Under the pieces are notes generated by a model. That model saw only the letters and a list, made by a program, of their open reading frames with translations. It had not been told where the DNA came from and ran no database searches. From positions 1-35,382 of the forward strand of contig CAYMTV010000009.1 in assembly GCA_964393525.1 (NCBI GenBank): DNA of 35,382 bases. The letters run 5' to 3'. Numbering within the stretch: the first letter of the stretch is position 1; each line of letters begins with the position of its first letter. The position numbers were made by a program, and so were the translations under genes. Source of the DNA: CAYMTV01 sp964393525. Its GTDB lineage: Bacteria > Patescibacteriota > Microgenomatia > Daviesbacterales > UBA10151. This document shows positions 13,023 through 19,826 of the stretch, piece after piece.

Positions 13023-13044
13023 GAGTTAACCAATAACTAATTAT
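13017..13044 (+). repeat. Short heptamer array in the rplE-rpsZ spacer
   Basis: AGTTAAG and AGTTAAC are followed by CAATAAC and TAATTAT, running from the rplE end to the S14 start codon. GAGTTA and TAACTA are short inverted arms around ACCAA. This is a weaker example of the junction pattern. Confidence 0.6.
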
Positions 13045-13222
13045 GGCTAAAAAGTCTAATATTGTTAAGAAAAAATTTAAATACGATGTCCAAAAAACCA
13101 ACCGTTGTAGTCGTTGTGGCAGACCGCGGGGTTATATCAGAAAATTTGGTATTTGCAGGATTTGTTTCAGAGAGCTTGTTTACAAGGGTTACTTACCGGG
13201 TGTTAAAAAAGCATCTTGGTAA
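13043..13222 (+). CDS. rpsZ: Ribosomal protein S14, zinc-binding type
   Basis: This is a 59-residue S14 (uS14) of the short zinc-binding form, a 30S head protein. The sequence begins MAKKSNIVKKKFKYDVQ and contains two CxxC pairs (NRCSRCGRPRGYIRKFGICRICFREL), with the typical C-terminal GYLPGVKKASW. The position between L5 and S8 is the standard one. No Shine-Dalgarno sequence is seen before the ATG at 13043. Confidence 0.96.
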   Translation: MAKKSNIVKKKFKYDVQKTNRCSRCGRPRGYIRKFGICRICFRELVYKGYLPGVKKASW

Positions 13223-13233
13223 AGAAAGGTTGT

Positions 13234-13653
13234 ATGAATGATTTAGTATCGGATGCATTAATTAGAATAAAAAACGGTTATATGGCCTCAAAACCTGAGG
13301 TGACACTTGCCTACTCAAAATTTGTCAAAGCCGTCTGTGAAGTTTTAAAGAAAGAGGGCTATATAGCGGATTTCAAAGAAAGCCAAAAAGACAAGGAGTC
13401 AAAGATCAGCGAAATAGTTGTCAACTTAAAATATGAAAATGAGCCTGGCTCTTCTTCGAAAAAAAAGCCCGCACTAACCCAAATCCAGAAAGTCTCAAAG
13501 CCTGGACTTCGGGTTTATAAAGGGAAGAGTTCCCTGCCTTATGTTTTAAACGGTATGGGTATGGCTATAGTCTCCACCCCCAAGGGTGTAATGACTGATA
13601 AGCAAGCCAGAAAGGAGGGCGTAGGCGGCGAAATAGTTGCCTATGTTTGGTAG
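13234..13653 (+). CDS. rpsH: Ribosomal protein S8
   Basis: S8 (uS8) is a primary 16S rRNA binder and the translational repressor of the spc operon in E. coli. The ATG at 13234 follows GAAAGG (13224-13229). An upstream in-frame start at 13216 would overlap rpsZ. The protein is 139 aa, with NDLVSDALIRIKNGY at the N-terminus and the RNA-binding C-terminal part (GKSSLPYVLNGMGMAIVSTPKGVMTDKQARKEGVGGEIVAYVW). It lies 3 bases before rplF. Confidence 0.97.
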   Translation: MNDLVSDALIRIKNGYMASKPEVTLAYSKFVKAVCEVLKKEGYIADFKESQKDKESKISEIVVNLKYENEPGSSSKKKPALTQIQKVSKPGLRVYKGKSSLPYVLNGMGMAIVSTPKGVMTDKQARKEGVGGEIVAYVW

Positions 13654-13656
13654 TTT

Positions 13657-14220
13657 ATGTCACGAGTAGGATCGAATCCGATAAATATTCCAAATGGAGT
13701 TAACGTCGAAGTTTCTGGAAATGAGCTTACGGTTAACGGCCCAAAGGGTAAACTCCAGATGGATCTTTTGTCACAGATAAAAGTTGAGATAGAGGATGGG
13801 AAAGTATTAGTTAAGAGAAAAGGTGAAGATCGTTTCTCAAAGTCGGCTCACGGTTTAACCAGGTCTTTGATAAACAATATGGTTTTAGGAGTAACAGAAG
13901 GTTGGAAAAAAGATCTGGAGATGGTGGGTGTAGGATACAGAGCACAGGGTGGAGGAGATACTTTGACTTTGAATGTCGGATTTTCCCACCCGGTGAAGGT
14001 TTTAGCGCCAGTTGGGATAACTTTTGCAGTCTCCGACAATACCAAAATCTCCGTTTCGGGAATTGACAGAAATTTAGTGGGCCAGATTGCTGCCAACATA
14101 AGGTCAGTCAAACCGCCTGAGGTCTACAAAGGCAAAGGTATAAGATACGTAGGAGAATATGTTAGACGAAAACCGGGTAAGGCAGGTAAAGCCATTGGAG
14201 GAGCAGGAGCAGCAAAGTAA
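13657..14220 (+). CDS. rplF: Ribosomal protein L6
   Basis: L6 (uL6) stabilises the 50S factor-binding site. Two tandem L6 domains are visible: SRVGSNPINIPNGVNVEVSGNELTVNGPKG, then GVGYRAQGGGDTLTLNVGFSHPV, and the C-terminal signature RSVKPPEVYKGKGIRYVGEYVRRKPGKAGK. The protein is 187 aa, with about ten extra Gly/Ala residues at the end. A dispersed palindromic repeat follows directly after the stop and separates it from rplR. Confidence 0.97.
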   Translation: MSRVGSNPINIPNGVNVEVSGNELTVNGPKGKLQMDLLSQIKVEIEDGKVLVKRKGEDRFSKSAHGLTRSLINNMVLGVTEGWKKDLEMVGVGYRAQGGGDTLTLNVGFSHPVKVLAPVGITFAVSDNTKISVSGIDRNLVGQIAANIRSVKPPEVYKGKGIRYVGEYVRRKPGKAGKAIGGAGAAK

Positions 14221-14334
14221 CGCTTTGCGTCATCCTTAGGAGCCATAAAGGCGACGAAGGATCTAATTGAGGATTCCCGCCCCTCGGTCCTGAGTCCCTC
14301 GGGATCGAAGGACTTTCGCTGGAATGACATGAGG
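14221..14334. mobile_element. MITE/REP-like palindromic element between rplF and rplR
   Basis: The element is bounded by GTCATCC (near 14229) and GGAATGAC (near 14321-14328), an imperfect terminal inverted pair. It contains two REP-type hairpins: ATCCTT/AAGGAT (14232-14237 with 14257-14262, inner GCC/GGC), and GTCCT/AGGAC (14287-14291 with 14309-14313, inner TCCC/GGGA). The style, CGTCATCCT...CGAAGGATCT...GGAATGAC, resembles dispersed repeats I have seen in many bacterial genomes. It carries no protein. The base run GAGG at its right edge serves as the ribosome binding site of rplR. Confidence 0.7.
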
Positions 14335-14338
14335 AACT

Positions 14339-14674
14339 ATGAAAAAAGTTAAGAGAATACAAAGACACAAAAAAATAACTAAGAAGATTAGTGGTAGTTC
14401 TGACAGGCCAAGGGTGGCAGTCTTTAAATCCGGCCAGCATATCTATGCCCAAGTTATTGATGATATGAAGCATGCGACTTTGGTCTCCGGATCGGACTTA
14501 AAAATTAACAGTGGAACCAAAACCGAAAAAGCCAAAAAGGTGGGTGAAGAGCTTGCCAAAAAAGCTTTGAAGAAAAATATTAAAACTGTCGTTTTTGACA
14601 GGGGGGGGTTTAAATATCATGGTAGAATTGCAGCTTTGGCTCAAGGCTTAAGAGAAGGAGGTTTGCAGTTTTAA
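14339..14674 (+). CDS. rplR: Ribosomal protein L18
   Basis: L18 (uL18) attaches 5S rRNA to the 50S subunit. The protein is 111 aa, normal, with RIQRHKKITKKISGSSDRPRVAVFKSGQHIYAQVIDD and the C-terminal VVFDRGGFKYHGRIAALAQGLREGGLQF signature. GAGG (14331-14334) only four bases before the ATG at 14339 is the only ribosome binding site candidate, and it lies at the edge of the inserted palindromic element. Confidence 0.97.
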   Translation: MKKVKRIQRHKKITKKISGSSDRPRVAVFKSGQHIYAQVIDDMKHATLVSGSDLKINSGTKTEKAKKVGEELAKKALKKNIKTVVFDRGGFKYHGRIAALAQGLREGGLQF

Positions 14675-14684
14675 AAACGTAATT

Positions 14685-15308
14685 ATGGACAATACACAAA
14701 AACCAGTAGGACCAAATAGATATCAAGGTCAAAGACCTTATGGCAGGCCGGGCGGAGGAAGATATCAGGGTCGTCCACAATATGCCCCATCGGACATGCC
14801 GGAGCCTGAGTTTTATGAAAAGGTCGTTCAAGTCAACCGGGTTTCAAAAAAAACCAAGGGTGGGGATAAAAGGTCGCTCTCGGTATTGGTTGTAGTAGGA
14901 GACAGAAAAGGCCGGGTTGGAGTGGGTCTTGGCAAAGCTGCGGATGTTCAATCAGCTGTTAAAAAAGCTACCCTTTACGCCAAGAAACACTTAATTAATG
15001 TACCGCTTAAGGGAGGTAGGACAATCCCCCACCAGCTGTTTGTGAAGCTTGGGGCCGCAAAGGTACTAATGAAGCCGGCACCGGTTGGAACCGGTGTTAT
15101 TGCCGGAGGTGCGGTGAGAGTAGTCGTTGAGGCTGCCGGAGTCAGAGACATAGTTTCAAAAACCCTAGGAACGAGTAATCAGGCGTCAAATGTCTATGCT
15201 ACACTGTATGCTTTAAAGCAGCTAAAGCCATTAGGTTTGAGAGAGCCAGTAAGTTTGGTCAAGACAAAAGAAAAGACTAAAAAGGAGAAAAATAATGCAG
15301 CTAAGTAA
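14685..15308 (+). CDS. rpsE: Ribosomal protein S5
   Basis: S5 (uS5) contributes to decoding accuracy and mRNA unwinding on the 30S subunit. The core has FYEKVVQVNRVSKKTKGG, GDRKGRVGVGLGKA, and KVLMKPAPVGTGVIAGGAVRVVVEAAGVRDIVSKTLGTSN. The protein is 207 aa, longer than the usual 160-170 because of a Gly/Arg/Gln/Tyr-rich, probably disordered N-terminal extension of about 40 residues and a short basic C-terminus. The next gene is rplO with a 14-base overlap; rpmD (L30), normally between them, is absent. Confidence 0.97.
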   Translation: MDNTQKPVGPNRYQGQRPYGRPGGGRYQGRPQYAPSDMPEPEFYEKVVQVNRVSKKTKGGDKRSLSVLVVVGDRKGRVGVGLGKAADVQSAVKKATLYAKKHLINVPLKGGRTIPHQLFVKLGAAKVLMKPAPVGTGVIAGGAVRVVVEAAGVRDIVSKTLGTSNQASNVYATLYALKQLKPLGLREPVSLVKTKEKTKKEKNNAAK

Positions 15309-15732
15309 TTTACCAAAAGTTAAAACTAAAGATAAAAAAAGGATTGGGAGAGGTCTGGGATCTGGTAAGGGTAAAACTGGTGGAAGAGGCTCTAAAGGTC
15401 AAAAAGCCCGGGGGAAAATTCCGGCTTCGTTTGTTGGCGGAAGCCTGCCTTTTTATAAAAAACTTCCCTATGTCAGAGGCTGGGGGAATAAAAAATCCGG
15501 GGAAAAGCCGGTCATTGTTACAACTTCGAAGCTAAATACCTTAAAAGCCAAAACTATAGTCAACATCCAAAGCCTGTCGGAGCACAAGCTGGTATCTCCT
15601 AAGGCTGTCGGTAAAAGAGGCGTAAAAGTTTTAGCTAAAGGTGAACTTAAGGTGGGTTTAACAGTTGAAGTTCCTGCCAGCAAAAAAGCCAAACAGATGA
15701 TTGAGAAAGCAGGAGGTAAAGTTGCTCAGTGA
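15295..15732 (+). CDS. rplO: Ribosomal protein L15
   Basis: L15 (uL15) is a late 50S assembly protein. It is 145 aa, normal, with RIGRGLGSGKGKTGGRGSKGQKARGK near the N-terminus and the C-terminal VKVLAKGELKVGLTVEVPASKKAKQMIEKAGG. The start ATG at 15295 lies inside rpsE and follows AAAAAGGAG, so it is coupled to it. The end overlaps the secY start by 11 bases and supplies the secY ribosome binding site AGGAGG. Confidence 0.97.
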   Translation: MQLSNLPKVKTKDKKRIGRGLGSGKGKTGGRGSKGQKARGKIPASFVGGSLPFYKKLPYVRGWGNKKSGEKPVIVTTSKLNTLKAKTIVNIQSLSEHKLVSPKAVGKRGVKVLAKGELKVGLTVEVPASKKAKQMIEKAGGKVAQ

Positions 15733-17026
15733 ACTTTTTAAGCCGTTTATTAATGCATTTAAGCTGCCGCAGCTTCGGCGCAAAATTTTAATTTCAATCC
15801 TAATTATTGTAATTTTTAGAGTTGTGGCTCATATCCCGATTGGCGGTGTTAATCTTGCAGGATTGAAGGACCTGTTTGCCGGTAATGAACTTTTAGGACT
15901 TTTAGACATCTTCTCCGGCGGCACTTTGGCAAATTTCTCGGTGATTGCTTTAGGGCTTAATCCCTACATCAACGCCTCAATTATTATCCAACTTTTGACC
16001 ATGGTTATCCCAAAACTGGAGTCTCTTTCCAAATAAGGTGTATACGGCAGGCAAAAAATTACCCAGTATACAAGGTTTTTAACAGTTCCTTTAGCAGTAC
16101 TTCAAGCAATCGGAATGTATACCCTTTTGAAAAATCAGCGTCTGATTGAAGTAAGTTCCCCTTTGGATATCTTAACAATCATTGTCGGTATGGTTGCCGG
16201 AACTATCTTTTTAATGTGGTTGGGCGAACTTTTAACCGAATATGGGATAGGTAATGGCATTTCAATTTTGATATTTGCCGGAATTGTTGCCCGCGCCCCG
16301 GTAGTGCTATTTCAGACAGCATCAATTGTTGAGCGTCAGCAAGCGTTAAACCTACTGATTTTCTTGGGTTTAGCAGTTTTAGTTACCGCAGCAATTGTTT
16401 TTGTAAATGAGGGAAGGCGGCAAATTATGGTCCAGTATGCCAGAAGGTTTGCTGCCGGCAGACAGACAGGTGCCACCCATACCTACCTGCCGCTAAGGGT
16501 AAACCAGGCAGGGGTTATCCCGATAATCTTTGCCGTTTCTTTAGTGCTGCTTCCCAGCTTTGGAGCTCAGTTTTTAGCCCAAATGCCCCAGCCCCTGCTG
16601 CAAAATGTCGGCCGCTGGCTTTTGACAAACTTTAATCCCCAGTCCTGGGTATATAATTTAACTTATTTCCTTTTAGTAATAGGGTTTACCTACTTTTATA
16701 CGGCAGTCATTTTTAACCCCACTAAGATTGCCGATGAAATTAAAAAATACGGGGGTTATATTCCGGGAATCAGGCCGGGGAGTACCACAGCAGCTTATTT
16801 AAATTTCATTCTTTTGCGTATAACCCTGGCTGGAGCCATTTTTTTAGGCTCAATTGCGATTTTGCCGTCAATCATTGGTGCGGCCACAAATATCTCAACC
16901 CTGGCAATTGGCGGAACCTCTCTTTTAATCGTGGTCTCGGTTATTTTGGATTCAGCTAAACAGTTTGAAAGCCAGCTGATTGAAAGAAACTATGAAGGGT
17001 TTTTACGGGGGAGGGGTGGTAAGTAA
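15722..17026 (+). CDS. secY: Protein translocase subunit SecY, interrupted by an in-frame TAA
   Basis: SecY is the channel of the Sec translocon in the inner membrane. The TTG at 15722 is the likely start, 5 bases after AGGAGG (15711-15716), giving LLSELFKPFINAFKLPQLRRKI. Ten membrane segments can be followed to the end at 17026 (total 434 codons, normal). TAA at 16034-16036 interrupts the frame. Before it the protein reads VIPKLESLSK, and after it, in the same frame, GVYGRQKITQYTRFLTVPLAVLQAIGMYTLL. The family has LSKEGEYGRRKI here, so TAA stands exactly where a Glu codon (GAA) belongs: a single G-to-T change. Translation stopping there would leave 104 residues. Because SecY is essential, a sequencing or assembly error, a strain variant or readthrough are all possible. 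Confidence 0.9.
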
Positions 17027-17556
17027 TGAGAATTTTGATCGCAGGATTGCCCGGCACCGGCAAAAGTACCCAGGCTCATAAAATTTCACAGAATTTAGGA
17101 TTCCATTTAATCCAGATGGGGGAGAGTTTAAGAAAAATTGCTTCGGAAGGCAGCGAGCTTGGAGCAAGAATAAAAGACATAATGCATAAGGGCGAGCTGG
17201 TGGATGATGAGACTGTGGCGCAGGTGATTAAAGAGGCAATCGATGAAGCGGATGGAAATTCCAATATAGCAATGGAAGGTTATCCAAGATCAGTCAGCCA
17301 AGTTAAAGTTTTTGACCCCGGATTTGACAAAGTTTTTTTTCTAAGCCTTTCCGAGGAAGAAATGCTTAAAAGGCTTTTAGACCGCGGCAGGAGTGATGAT
17401 ACGCCTGAGGCAGTCAAGGTCAGGATTCAGGTTCAAAAGGCAGGTCTGGATGAAGTCCTAAGAGAGTATAAGGATAAAGGTACGGCAGTAATTGAAATCG
17501 ACGCATCACAAAGTATAGACGAGGTTTTTGAAAGTATCGCCAAAAACCTGAGATGA
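17026..17556 (+). CDS. adk: Adenylate kinase, short form
   Basis: Adenylate kinase balances ATP, ADP and AMP. The P-loop GLPGTGKST is at residues 7-15, followed by the AMP-binding MGESLRK region, the EGYPRS motif near residue 84 (usually DGFPRT), and RLLDRGRSDDTPEAVKVR. The protein is 176 aa. The LID region is reduced to a short loop, with no zinc-finger LID. The start codon shares its first base with the secY stop, and the stop overlaps the map start. The secY-adk-map order is the standard one. Confidence 0.93.
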   Translation: MRILIAGLPGTGKSTQAHKISQNLGFHLIQMGESLRKIASEGSELGARIKDIMHKGELVDDETVAQVIKEAIDEADGNSNIAMEGYPRSVSQVKVFDPGFDKVFFLSLSEEEMLKRLLDRGRSDDTPEAVKVRIQVQKAGLDEVLREYKDKGTAVIEIDASQSIDEVFESIAKNLR

Positions 17557-18302
17557 TGGTCAAGCCCAGAACAAAGGAGCAGCTAAAACTTATGCGCAAA
17601 AGCGGGGCTATCAGCGCTTTTGCGATGAAACAGGTTTTAAAGGCAGTCAAGCCTGGGGCAAATTTGAAGACTTTGGATGCAATAGCTGAAGAGGCGATAG
17701 TTAGAAAAGGTGCCAAGCCCTCATTTATGACTGTTCCGGGCTATAAATGGACGACCTGTCTGACCATAAATGAAGAGGTTGTTCACGGTATACCGCGGGA
17801 TATTGTATTAAAGGAAGGAGATAAGTTAAGCATCGATTTGGGGGCGGTCTATAAGGGTTGGCATACTGATACGGCCTGGAGTTTGATGGTTGGAGGGTCA
17901 AAATCGGAATTTCTAGACTGCGGCGAAAAAGCCATGTGGGATGGGATTTCAAAGGCAGTCGCTGGAAACACAATTGGTGATATATCAAATGCCATCCAGA
18001 CAGAGATTGAGAGTAAAGGATATTCGGTTGTACGAACTTTGGTTGGCCATGGTGTAGGCAGGCAGCTTCATGAAGAGCCGGAGGTGCCGGGGATAGGAGA
18101 GAGGGGTATGGGACTGCTCTTAGAAAAAGGAGTAACACTAGCGATAGAGTCGATCTATGCCAAGGGTGACCATGAGGTCGTTTTGGCAAATGACGGTTGG
18201 ACTATCGTTTCCAAAGATGGCAGTCTTGGAGGTTTGTTTGAAATGACGGTTGTGGTAGGAGATAAAAAACCCAAGGTTTTAACTGATTGGAGGAAAGTGT
18301 AG
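17553..18302 (+). CDS. map: Methionine aminopeptidase, type I
   Basis: This metalloenzyme removes the initiator methionine from new proteins. The five metal ligands of the pita-bread fold can be placed: Asp in LSIDLGAVY, Asp in GWHTDTAWS, His in VGHGVGRQLHEEP, Glu in LAIESIY and Glu in GLFEMTVVV. The last two contexts deviate slightly from the usual IEPM and FEHT, but the ligands remain. The protein is 249 aa. Two ATGs (17553, 17556) are possible; both overlap the adk end. The stop codon opens a large inverted heptamer element. Confidence 0.95.
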   Translation: MMVKPRTKEQLKLMRKSGAISAFAMKQVLKAVKPGANLKTLDAIAEEAIVRKGAKPSFMTVPGYKWTTCLTINEEVVHGIPRDIVLKEGDKLSIDLGAVYKGWHTDTAWSLMVGGSKSEFLDCGEKAMWDGISKAVAGNTIGDISNAIQTEIESKGYSVVRTLVGHGVGRQLHEEPEVPGIGERGMGLLLEKGVTLAIESIYAKGDHEVVLANDGWTIVSKDGSLGGLFEMTVVVGDKKPKVLTDWRKV

Positions 18303-18370
18303 TTAAAAGTTCAAAGTGCAAAGTTAAAAGTTGACTTTAAAATTTTTAATTTTTAACTTTAAACTTTTAA
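18300..18370 (+). repeat. Inverted heptamer hairpin in the map-infA spacer
   Basis: Five 7-base units of type AAGTTCA start at the map stop codon (18300-18334). After one base, five units of type TTTTTAA or CTTTAAA (18336-18370) run inverted. Arms 18302-18330 and 18343-18371 pair at 23 of 29 positions with three additional G-U pairs, a long hairpin around a 12-base loop. It precedes the infA promoter and could also stop transcription coming from map, although there is no GC-rich stem. Confidence 0.85.
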
Positions 18371-18386
18371 TTTGTTATGCTATGGG

Positions 18387-18415
18387 TTGTTATTTGAAGC
18401 TAGTTTTAATATAAT
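18387..18415 (+). promoter_or_regulatory. infA promoter, TTGTTA / 17 / TATAAT
   Basis: TTGTTA (18387-18392) and a perfect TATAAT (18410-18415) are 17 bases apart within the ribosomal cluster. The infA ATG at 18431 lies 15 bases downstream, so the leader would be about 8-9 bases and would lose part of the GAAGG (18418-18422) that serves as Shine-Dalgarno in any longer transcript. This suggests that infA to rpsI form a separately transcribed unit. Confidence 0.75.
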
Positions 18416-18430
18416 TTGAAGGTTGCAAAA

Positions 18431-18691
18431 ATGGATCAAAATCAACAAGTATCGGACTTAATAAAAGTACAAGGTGTTGTTCGGGAAGTCTTGCCTAATA
18501 CCCTTTTTCGGGTAGAGATTGATCGCTCGGATGATCTACCTGAGCTTATGGGCAGGGTGATTTTGTGCCATATTTCTGGTAAAATGCGCAGAAATTATAT
18601 CAAGCTTTTGGCAGGAGATCGGGTTGAACTTGAGATGAGTCCCAAGTATGACCTGGACAAAGGCAGAATTACGTTTAGGTTAAAATATTGA
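18431..18691 (+). CDS. infA: Translation initiation factor IF-1
   Basis: IF-1 binds the 30S A site during initiation. The S1-like OB fold is complete: VQGVVREVLPNTLFRVEIDRSDD, GRVILCHISGKMRRNYIKLLAGDRVELEMSPYDL-type end and KGRITFRLKY. From the ATG at 18431 it has 86 aa, against about 72 normally, with a slightly longer N-terminus (MDQNQQVSDLI). An upstream in-frame TTG at 18416 would overlap the promoter region and is not used. rpmJ follows after 13 bases. Confidence 0.95.
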   Translation: MDQNQQVSDLIKVQGVVREVLPNTLFRVEIDRSDDLPELMGRVILCHISGKMRRNYIKLLAGDRVELEMSPKYDLDKGRITFRLKY

Positions 18692-18704
18692 AAGGAAATT
18701 AATC

Positions 18705-18793
18705 GTGAAAGTAAAAGCATCAATAAAAAAACGTTGTAATTTTTGTAAATTTGTTAGACGTGAAGGCGTGCTTTATGTGATCTGCCCAAGAGA
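18705..18793 (+). CDS. rpmJ: Ribosomal protein L36, 3' end lost in gap
   Basis: L36 (bL36) is the smallest 50S protein. A GTG start at 18705 follows AAAGGAA; 29 residues are visible (MKVKASIKKRCNFCKFVRRE ... VICPR) before the N run. The zinc-site cysteines CNFC and the third cysteine in VICPR are present; the final histidine and about 8 residues fall in the gap. The apparent frame through the Ns is not real coding evidence. Confidence 0.93.
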
Positions 18794-18893
18794 NNNNNNN
18801 NNNNNNNNNNNNNNNNNNNNNNNNNNNNNNNNNNNNNNNNNNNNNNNNNNNNNNNNNNNNNNNNNNNNNNNNNNNNNNNNNNNNNNNNNNNNN
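18794..18893. other. Assembly gap (100 N)
   Basis: Exactly 100 Ns, a conventional scaffold-gap size, between the 3' part of rpmJ and the start of rpsM. The true distance is unknown; normally only the last codons of rpmJ and a short spacer would be missing. Confidence 0.95.
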
Positions 18894-18894
18894 T

Positions 18895-19335
18895 ATGGCT
18901 AGAATTGCAGGAGTTGATTTAATAAGCGAAAAACGCACAGATATTGCTTTAACCTATATTTTTGGTATAGGCAGGTCTAATGTGGCTTCAGTTTTGGAAA
19001 AAGCCAAAGTTGAAGGATCAAAAAGAATCAAAGATTTGTCAGAAGAAGAAGTTAATAGATTGCAAAAAGCGGTTGAGGAAGTAAAAGTTGAAGGGGATTT
19101 GAGGCAGGAAATAGGGCAAAATATTAAACGGCATGAGGAAATTGGAACTTACAGGGGTTTGCGTCACAGAAAGGGACTGCCGGTAAGAGGACAGAACACC
19201 AGAAGAAACGCCCGAACCAGGAAGGGCAAGAGGAAAACAGTCGGAACAATCAGAAAAGAAGTAGTTGCTAAAACAGGTGGCCCAGTACCAGGAGCACAAG
19301 CTCCAGCACCGGCAGCAGCAGGAGGTAAAAGCTGA
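18895..19335 (+). CDS. rpsM: Ribosomal protein S13
   Basis: S13 (uS13) in the 30S head contacts the P-site tRNA and forms intersubunit bridges. It opens MARIAGVDLISEKRTDIALTYIFGIGRS, with the C-terminal YRGLRHRKGLPVRGQNTRRNARTRKGKRKTVG. The 146 residues exceed the usual 115-125 by an Ala/Pro/Gly-rich tail (PVPGAQAPAPAAAGGKS). The ATG is the first sequence after the 100-N gap, so its ribosome binding site cannot be seen. The stop overlaps the rpsK start by one base. Confidence 0.97.
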   Translation: MARIAGVDLISEKRTDIALTYIFGIGRSNVASVLEKAKVEGSKRIKDLSEEEVNRLQKAVEEVKVEGDLRQEIGQNIKRHEEIGTYRGLRHRKGLPVRGQNTRRNARTRKGKRKTVGTIRKEVVAKTGGPVPGAQAPAPAAAGGKS

Positions 19336-19730
19336 TGGCTAAGAAAACGATTTCATCCAAGAAAAAAGCTGCAGCTCCAAAAAATGTGACTAATGGTCGC
19401 ATCTATGTAACTGCGACTTTTAATAATACTTTGGTAAGTTTGACCGACCAAAAAGGCAATATACTGGCTTGGGGGTCTTCTGGTGGATCGGGGTTTAAAG
19501 GCGCCAGAAAAGCCACACCTTTTGCCGCAATCTCGGCGGTCGAAACCGTTGCCAAAAAAGCCAAAGAATTCGGGGTTTCCACGCTTGAAGTATTTATTAA
19601 AGGCCCGGGGCCGGGCAGGGATGCCTCAATCAGGGCTTTAAGAAATGCAGGGTTAAATATTACAATGATTGCCGATGTTACCCCTGTGCCGCACAACGGA
19701 CCCAGGGCTAAGAAAAAAAGGAGAGTTTAA
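19335..19730 (+). CDS. rpsK: Ribosomal protein S11
   Basis: S11 (uS11) lies on the 30S platform near the Shine-Dalgarno duplex. It is 131 aa, with NGRIYVTATFNNTLVSLTDQKGNILAWGSSG, GFKGARKATPFAA and the C-terminal IRALRNAGLNITMIADVTPVPHNGPRAKKKRRV. The start overlaps the rpsM stop. A heptamer element of about 100 bases separates it from rpsD. Confidence 0.98.
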   Translation: MAKKTISSKKKAAAPKNVTNGRIYVTATFNNTLVSLTDQKGNILAWGSSGGSGFKGARKATPFAAISAVETVAKKAKEFGVSTLEVFIKGPGPGRDASIRALRNAGLNITMIADVTPVPHNGPRAKKKRRV

Positions 19731-19731
19731 A

Positions 19732-19826
19732 TAGGGTATAGATAATACGTCTAGCGTTTAGTTGAATTTGTTTTTATGCATTTCTAACTATACGCTAAAC
19801 CCTAAACGCTAAACGCTAAACGCTAA
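19732..19826 (+). repeat. Inverted heptamer element in the rpsK-rpsD spacer
   Basis: On the left are five TAG- or TAC-initial units (19732-19765, one a base short), including TAGCGTT. On the right are five ACGCTAA/ACCCTAA units (19792-19826) ending one base before the rpsD ATG. TAGCGTTTAG (19752-19761) is perfectly complementary to CTAAACGCTA at three registers, 7 bases apart (19802, 19809, 19816). The ACGCTAA unit is shared with the rplV-rpsC spacer 10 kb away. No Shine-Dalgarno sequence precedes rpsD. Confidence 0.85.

Noticed and set aside
14162..14473. Minus-strand open frames over the rplF-rplR junction
   Set aside because: They arise from the palindromic element and antisense of rplR; composition is not protein-like.
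16034..16036. Genetic code change with TAA read as an amino acid
   Set aside because: TAA ends many intact genes here (fusA, tuf, rpsJ, rplE, rpsD and others), so it is a normal stop codon in this genome.
15701..17026. secY as two separate genes (15722-16036 and 16115-17026)
   Set aside because: Both pieces are in the same frame and the bases between them encode the missing conserved loop, so it is one gene with a stop codon, not two.
17725..18189. Minus-strand 154-aa open frame across map
   Set aside because: It is the shadow of a well-conserved methionine aminopeptidase and has no recognisable features of its own.
9758..19826. CRISPR array or telomere-like repeat for the ACGCTAA/ACCCTAA runs
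   Set aside because: Units are 7 bases without spacers and lie between ribosomal genes; there are no cas genes and no replicon end.
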